A stretch of 18,777 bases of DNA from assembly GCA_027353395.1 (NCBI GenBank), contig DAIEHU010000011.1, forward strand, positions 1-18,777, given 5' to 3'. The translations under genes and the position numbers were made by a program. Below are positions 15,127 to 18,777 of the stretch, piece by piece. Under the pieces are notes generated by a model. The model worked only from the letters and a program-made list of their open reading frames with translations, was not told the DNA's origin and searched no databases. The stretch is from Desulfobacteraceae bacterium (lineage in GTDB: Bacteria; Desulfobacterota; Desulfobacteria; Desulfobacterales; Desulfosalsimonadaceae). Within the stretch, counting starts at the first letter, position 1, and every line of letters begins with the position of its first letter.

Positions 15127-16293
15127 ATGCTGACAATCACCACCTGCCATCCACTCAAAAGGATCATTACCCTGGTTGTTGCCTGTCTGATCATTACTTC
15201 TCCCGCTTTGGCGGAGTCAGGCAAAGCGCCGTATAAAATTGGCGGCATTTTCGCGGTTACCGGCCCGAGCTCCATGCTGGGAGATCCGGAAAAAAAATCC
15301 ATGGAACTGGCGGTCGAGCAAATCAACAAGGCCGGCGGCGTTGACGGCCACATGCTGGAAGCTATCATCTATGACACGGAAGGCGATCCTTCCAAAACGG
15401 TCATGGGGGCCAGCAAGCTCATCAATAAAGACAACGTGATGGCCATCGTCGGGCCCAGCCTGACCCCGACGACGCTCGCGGTGATGCCCATGATCCAGAA
15501 AGCGAAGATGCCGTTTATCAGTTGCGCGGCGGGCAATAAAATCGTCCAGCCGGTAGATCCGTGGGTGTTTAAAACCGCCCAGAGCGACATCATGGCCGTG
15601 GCAACGATCTATGGCAATTTCAAAGCCAAGAATATCAAAAAAATCAGTATTATTACCGTCGCCAACGCCTTCGGCGAAAGCGGCAAGGAACAGCTTAGGG
15701 CCCAGGCCCCGTCCTTCGGGCTGACCATTCTCAAGGAGGAAACATTCGGTGCGACGGATACGGACATGACGGCCCAGATCACCAAGATCCGCCAGGACAA
15801 TCCGGAAGCCATCGTGTGCTGGGGAACCAATCCAGGACCGGCGGTCATCGCGAAAAATATCCAACAACTAGGGCTCAATATCCCCCTCTATCAGAGCCAC
15901 GGGGTTGCTTCTCCCAAATTTATTGAACTGGCCGGTTCCGCCGCGGAAGGCGTCATGCTGCCGACGGGGAAAATCCTGGTCGCCGGTCTGCTTCCGGATA
16001 CCGACCCGCAGAAGAAAGTGCTGACCGCTTACATGGCGGACTATAAGAACAAATTTAATACCCCGGTGTCCGGATTCGGCGGATATGCCTATGATGCGGT
16101 GAACATTCTGGCTGCGGCCATGAAAGGCAGCAACGGCGACAAGGAAAAAATCCGCGCGGGGATAGAAAACACAAAAGGACATGTGGGCATCAGCGGCATA
16201 TTTAATTTCAGCCCCACCGACCATAACGGCCTTGGACAGGACGCATTCGTCATGGTCAAAATTGTCAATGGCAAATGGGAATTGATGAAATAA
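15127..16293 (+). CDS. livK: ABC transporter periplasmic substrate-binding protein, LivK-type
   Basis: The 388-residue secreted protein has a signal peptide (residues about 1-29, ending SPALA) and then YKIGGIFAVTGPSSMLG, the family's entry loop. A type I periplasmic-binding fold follows, with NKAGGVDGHMLEAIIYDTEG, the VMAIVGPSLTPTTLA ligand loop and GGYAYDAVNILAAAM near the end. The family binds branched-chain or aromatic amino acids, amides or aromatic acids in the periplasm and delivers them to LivHM. AAGGAA precedes the start. It lies between the ACT gene and a hairpin repeat that separates it from livH. The ligand cannot be stated; the ligase next door makes aromatic or branched acids as likely as leucine. 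Confidence 0.93.
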   Translation: MLTITTCHPLKRIITLVVACLIITSPALAESGKAPYKIGGIFAVTGPSSMLGDPEKKSMELAVEQINKAGGVDGHMLEAIIYDTEGDPSKTVMGASKLINKDNVMAIVGPSLTPTTLAVMPMIQKAKMPFISCAAGNKIVQPVDPWVFKTAQSDIMAVATIYGNFKAKNIKKISIITVANAFGESGKEQLRAQAPSFGLTILKEETFGATDTDMTAQITKIRQDNPEAIVCWGTNPGPAVIAKNIQQLGLNIPLYQSHGVASPKFIELAGSAAEGVMLPTGKILVAGLLPDTDPQKKVLTAYMADYKNKFNTPVSGFGGYAYDAVNILAAAMKGSNGDKEKIRAGIENTKGHVGISGIFNFSPTDHNGLGQDAFVMVKIVNGKWELMK

Positions 16294-16324
16294 GGAATTC
16301 GGCCTGTTTCGGCTGCGTAATTTC

Positions 16325-16419
16325 AACCACAGAGAACACTGAGCACACGGAGGAAAAATTATCGTTATTGGCTCACGATATTATCAATCCTCTCTGTGCT
16401 CCCTGTGCACTCTGTGGTG
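16325..16419. repeat. Hairpin-forming repeat between livK and livH (CCACAGAG type)
   Basis: A long imperfect inverted repeat runs from CCACAGAG... (left arm 16327-16353) to ...CTCTGTGG (right arm 16389-16417). The outer eight base pairs are perfect and the rest is largely complementary, with a small ATCGT/ACGAT stem near the apex. The arms consist of CACAGAG-like units. Repeats of this ACCACAGAG kind are, as I recall, widely dispersed in intergenic regions of many environmental bacteria. A T-rich stretch follows the right arm (16420-16432), so it might also cause partial termination. No coding sequence is present. Confidence 0.75.
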
Positions 16420-16487
16420 ATTTTTATTTTTAAATATGGAAAAATGATGACGCGCTCCCCCATCTCAAATCGGCCACGGCCCTGATC

Positions 16488-17363
16488 ATGCAAGAGCTGC
16501 TCCAGTATTTTTTTTCGGGAATCACCAACGGCGCCATCTATGCCGTTATCGCCATTGGTTTTTCCATGCTCTATAATTCCACGGAACTGATCAATTTTGC
16601 GCATGGCGAATTTGTCATGCTGGGTTCCATGTGCATGATCACTTTTGTCGGCGTCATGCATCTGCCCCTGATGCCCGCCATCATCCTGGCCATCGCTTGT
16701 GTGACCGCCGCCGGTCTGCTATTTGAACGTCTGGCCATTCGAACGGTCAAACATCCGGAGCACATCGTATTAATTATCATCACTGTCGGCGCCTCCATTT
16801 TTCTGCGAGGCGCCGGCATGATCATCTGGGGCAAAGATGCTTTCAGCATTCCCCCGTTCTCGTCTCACCCGCCTTTGGATATCCACGGCGCGAAACTCCT
16901 GGCCCAAAGCATCTGGATTATCGCAATCTTCCTCTTGACGTCCATTGGATTGCAGCTTTTCTATAAAAAAACCCTGACCGGAAAAGCCATGGAAGCCAAT
17001 GCCATCAGCAAACGGGCCGCCTGGATCGTCGGCATTCCTTCCCGTCTCATGGTCACTCTGGCGTTTGGCTTAAGCGCCGCCATGGGCGGTGTGGCCGGCG
17101 TTATCATCTCGCCGGTGACCATGTGCAGTTATGATATGGGAACCATGATAGGCCTGAAAGGATTCTGCGCCGCTATGCTGGGCGGGCTTGGCAGTCTGTG
17201 GGGGGCTTTGATCGGCGGATTCCTGTTGGGAATCCTTGAGGCATTCGGCGTTGGGTTTGTTTCCTCCGGCTTAAAAGACGCCACTGCGTTTCTGCTGCTG
17301 CTCTTCATCCTCTATGTCCGGCCGGGCGGCATCATCAGCTCCGTTGACGTCAAAAGATTTTAA
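16488..17363 (+). CDS. livH: Branched-chain-type ABC transporter permease, LivH
   Basis: The product is a 291-residue inner-membrane permease with about eight hydrophobic segments. Family marks are the N-terminal QYFFSGITNGAIYAVIAIG followed by ELINFAHGEFVMLGS. The ATP-binding-protein contact region near residue 170 contains EANAISKRAAWIVGI. MIGLKGFCAAMLGGLGSLWG and the terminal LYVRPGG complete the pattern. It pairs with LivM to form the channel. The start lacks a good ribosome-binding site. A 13-codon frame, ATG at 16444 to TGA at 16483-16485, ends two bases before it, so reinitiation is possible. livM starts one base after its stop codon. Confidence 0.94.
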   Translation: MQELLQYFFSGITNGAIYAVIAIGFSMLYNSTELINFAHGEFVMLGSMCMITFVGVMHLPLMPAIILAIACVTAAGLLFERLAIRTVKHPEHIVLIIITVGASIFLRGAGMIIWGKDAFSIPPFSSHPPLDIHGAKLLAQSIWIIAIFLLTSIGLQLFYKKTLTGKAMEANAISKRAAWIVGIPSRLMVTLAFGLSAAMGGVAGVIISPVTMCSYDMGTMIGLKGFCAAMLGGLGSLWGALIGGFLLGILEAFGVGFVSSGLKDATAFLLLLFILYVRPGGIISSVDVKRF

Positions 17364-17364
17364 A

Positions 17365-18324
17365 ATGAACCGCCTCATGACCCGGAACAGAATTCCCTTC
17401 GCCGTATTGGCGCTCATCATTGCGTCTGCCGGCTGGTTTATTGACAACCTCTATTATATCCAGATCCTCACATTCATCGGCCTCAACACGCTTCTGGCGC
17501 TAGGCCTCAACATGCTCATGGGATACGCCGGCCAGATATCCCTGGGGCACAGCGCATTTTATGGGATCGGCGCTTATGGCACCGCCATTTTAACCGTTCA
17601 CTGGCATCTGTCCCCGTGGCTGGCCCTGCCAGTAACCATTACCGCGGCCATGCTGGTGGCCTGCATTGTCGGAATCCCGACCTTGAGGCTTTCAGGCTAT
17701 TATCTGGGCATGGGGACACTGGGATTCGGCATGATCGTCAATATCCTGTTCCGGGAATGGGCTTCCGTGACCGGCGGCGCTTCGGGTTTTGTGGGCATTC
17801 CTCCCCTTGAACTGGGCACTGTCTCTTTTTCATCCACGCGGAATTATTTTTACCTGGTATGGGGATTTGTTATTGTCAGCTTTATCATCTGCCACCGCAT
17901 CATCAACTCCCGGGTGGGCAGGGCGTTGCGGGCTATTCATGACGGAGAAAAAGCAGCTGCGGCCGTTGGGGTCGACACCAGCAAATTAAAATTACAGGTA
18001 TTTGTGTTAAGCGCCATCTTCAGCGCACTGGCCGGTTTCCTCTATGCGCATATGGTATTATTTATCAGTCCGGAATCATTCAATTTTATTGCATCCATCC
18101 GGATCGTCACCATGGTGGTCATCGGCGGCATGGCCAGTGTCTGGGGCTCCCTGCTGGGCGCATCCGTGCTCACCCTGCTACCGGAATGGCTTCATGCATT
18201 TTCCGAATTTGAAATGGTGATTTACGGCCTGATTCTCATGATCATCATGATCTTTCTGCCCAGAGGCTTGACCCGGGGACTTCTGGACATATACGAACGG
18301 GCTGTGAAAAAACATGACCGGTAG
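17365..18324 (+). CDS. livM: Branched-chain-type ABC transporter permease, LivM
   Basis: The 319-residue inner-membrane permease partners LivH. Diagnostic stretches are LGLNMLMGYAGQISLGHSAF and YGIGAYGTAIL (about residues 45-75) and LSGYYLGMGTLGFGMI. The cytoplasmic coupling loop is GRALRAIHDGEKAAAAVGVD near 205-225. VVIGGMASVWGSLLGA and LPRGLTRGL are near the end. The start is taken at 17365, one base after the livH stop; an in-frame extension upstream overlaps livH without reason. There is no strong ribosome-binding site, so coupling to livH is likely. The C-terminal end overlaps the livG start by 11 bases. Confidence 0.94.
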   Translation: MNRLMTRNRIPFAVLALIIASAGWFIDNLYYIQILTFIGLNTLLALGLNMLMGYAGQISLGHSAFYGIGAYGTAILTVHWHLSPWLALPVTITAAMLVACIVGIPTLRLSGYYLGMGTLGFGMIVNILFREWASVTGGASGFVGIPPLELGTVSFSSTRNYFYLVWGFVIVSFIICHRIINSRVGRALRAIHDGEKAAAAVGVDTSKLKLQVFVLSAIFSALAGFLYAHMVLFISPESFNFIASIRIVTMVVIGGMASVWGSLLGASVLTLLPEWLHAFSEFEMVIYGLILMIIMIFLPRGLTRGLLDIYERAVKKHDR

Positions 18325-18777
18325 CCATCATCCGCTGCTTCAGATCGATTCCGTTTCCAAGGCGTTTGGCGGCGTCCAGGCCCTCACCGGCATTTCCTTT
18401 TCCCTTGCCCAGGGGACCATCACCGGACTCATTGGTCCCAACGGGGCTGGGAAAACCACCCTCTTTAACCTGATCTCCGGCGTGTTCCCCCCGGATACCG
18501 GAACCATTATCTTTAACGGAACCGATATCCGGAATAAAAAATCCCACCAGCTCGTCAGCTTAGGCATCGCCAGAACCTTTCAAAATGTGGAATTATTTGA
18601 CAGCATGACGGCGCTTGAAAACATTCTGGTGTGTCAGCACACCCGGACCCGGTGCGGCATGTGGAGCAGCATCGTAAGACTCCCATGGGTGGCCCGCGAA
18701 GAAAGCAAAGCCAGGGATCTGTCTATGGAGCTCCTTGACTGGATCGGGCTGCGGGAACATGCCGGCGATCGAAGCGG
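18314..18777 (+). CDS. livG: Branched-chain-type ABC transporter ATPase, LivG (partial, 3' end outside window)
   Basis: The gene starts with ATGACCGG inside the end of livM and runs off the right edge after about 154 of the usual 250 or so codons. Walker A is GPNGAGKTT (41-49), the Q-loop is in IARTFQNVELF (Q90), and the LivG-type CxHTRTR insertion and WVAREESKARD helix follow. The signature and Walker B motifs lie beyond the window. It energises the LivHM channel. A livF gene is expected next but cannot be seen. Confidence 0.95.
   Translation, partial: MTGSHHPLLQIDSVSKAFGGVQALTGISFSLAQGTITGLIGPNGAGKTTLFNLISGVFPPDTGTIIFNGTDIRNKKSHQLVSLGIARTFQNVELFDSMTALENILVCQHTRTRCGMWSSIVRLPWVAREESKARDLSMELLDWIGLREHAGDRS

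Noticed and set aside
15217..15867. Minus-strand open frame of about 216 codons opposite livK
   Set aside because: The livK frame has a signal peptide and family motifs; the opposite frame is low-complexity shadow sequence.

Overview
The window looks like chromosomal DNA of a Gram-negative bacterium. It carries a complete tripartite RND efflux system with a lipoprotein outer-membrane channel, nucleotide-sugar genes of the surface-polysaccharide type, and a phenylacetate-CoA-ligase-like gene followed by an ACT-domain gene and a branched-chain-amino-acid-type (Liv) ABC transporter. That last arrangement is one I associate with anaerobic Desulfobacterota (former Deltaproteobacteria). This placement is inference from gene content only; no rRNA or tRNA is present to anchor it.

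Everything from 1 to 11877 reads on the minus strand and everything from 12147 to the end reads on the plus strand, so 11878-12146 is a divergent intergenic region. Minus-strand block A (1-2839) is, in transcription order, glucose-1-phosphate cytidylyltransferase (rfbF), CDP-glucose 4,6-dehydratase (rfbG), an RfbC-like 3,5-epimerase and the N-terminal part of a zinc-binding C-methyltransferase. The genes are tightly packed or overlapping. Together they should make a CDP-activated, probably C-methylated 6-deoxyhexose for a surface glycan. Block B (2840-3638) has no intact gene and holds a frameshifted, truncated IS701-like transposase remnant.

Minus-strand block C (3639-11152) is a regulated efflux locus: tetR, then membrane-fusion protein, RND pump, outer-membrane factor and a two-domain universal stress protein, with almost no spacing between the three pump genes. 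A 32-bp perfect palindrome lies in front of the pump genes, and a second copy of its core lies at the tetR promoter. This suggests that TetR represses both itself and the pump operon. A secreted chalcone-isomerase-like protein (11287-11877) lies upstream of tetR.

Plus-strand block D begins with an enoyl-CoA hydratase. It is followed by a 330-base leader with a sigma70-like promoter, alternative RNA pairings and a strong intrinsic terminator. Then come the paaK-like ligase, a tandem ACT-domain protein, livK, a hairpin-forming repeat, livH, livM and the start of livG, which runs off the window. The likely theme is import of an amino acid or aromatic/branched acid, activation to a CoA thioester, and sensing of a small molecule by the ACT protein. 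The leader is the most interesting undescribed element I can see, although I cannot assign it to a known riboswitch family.
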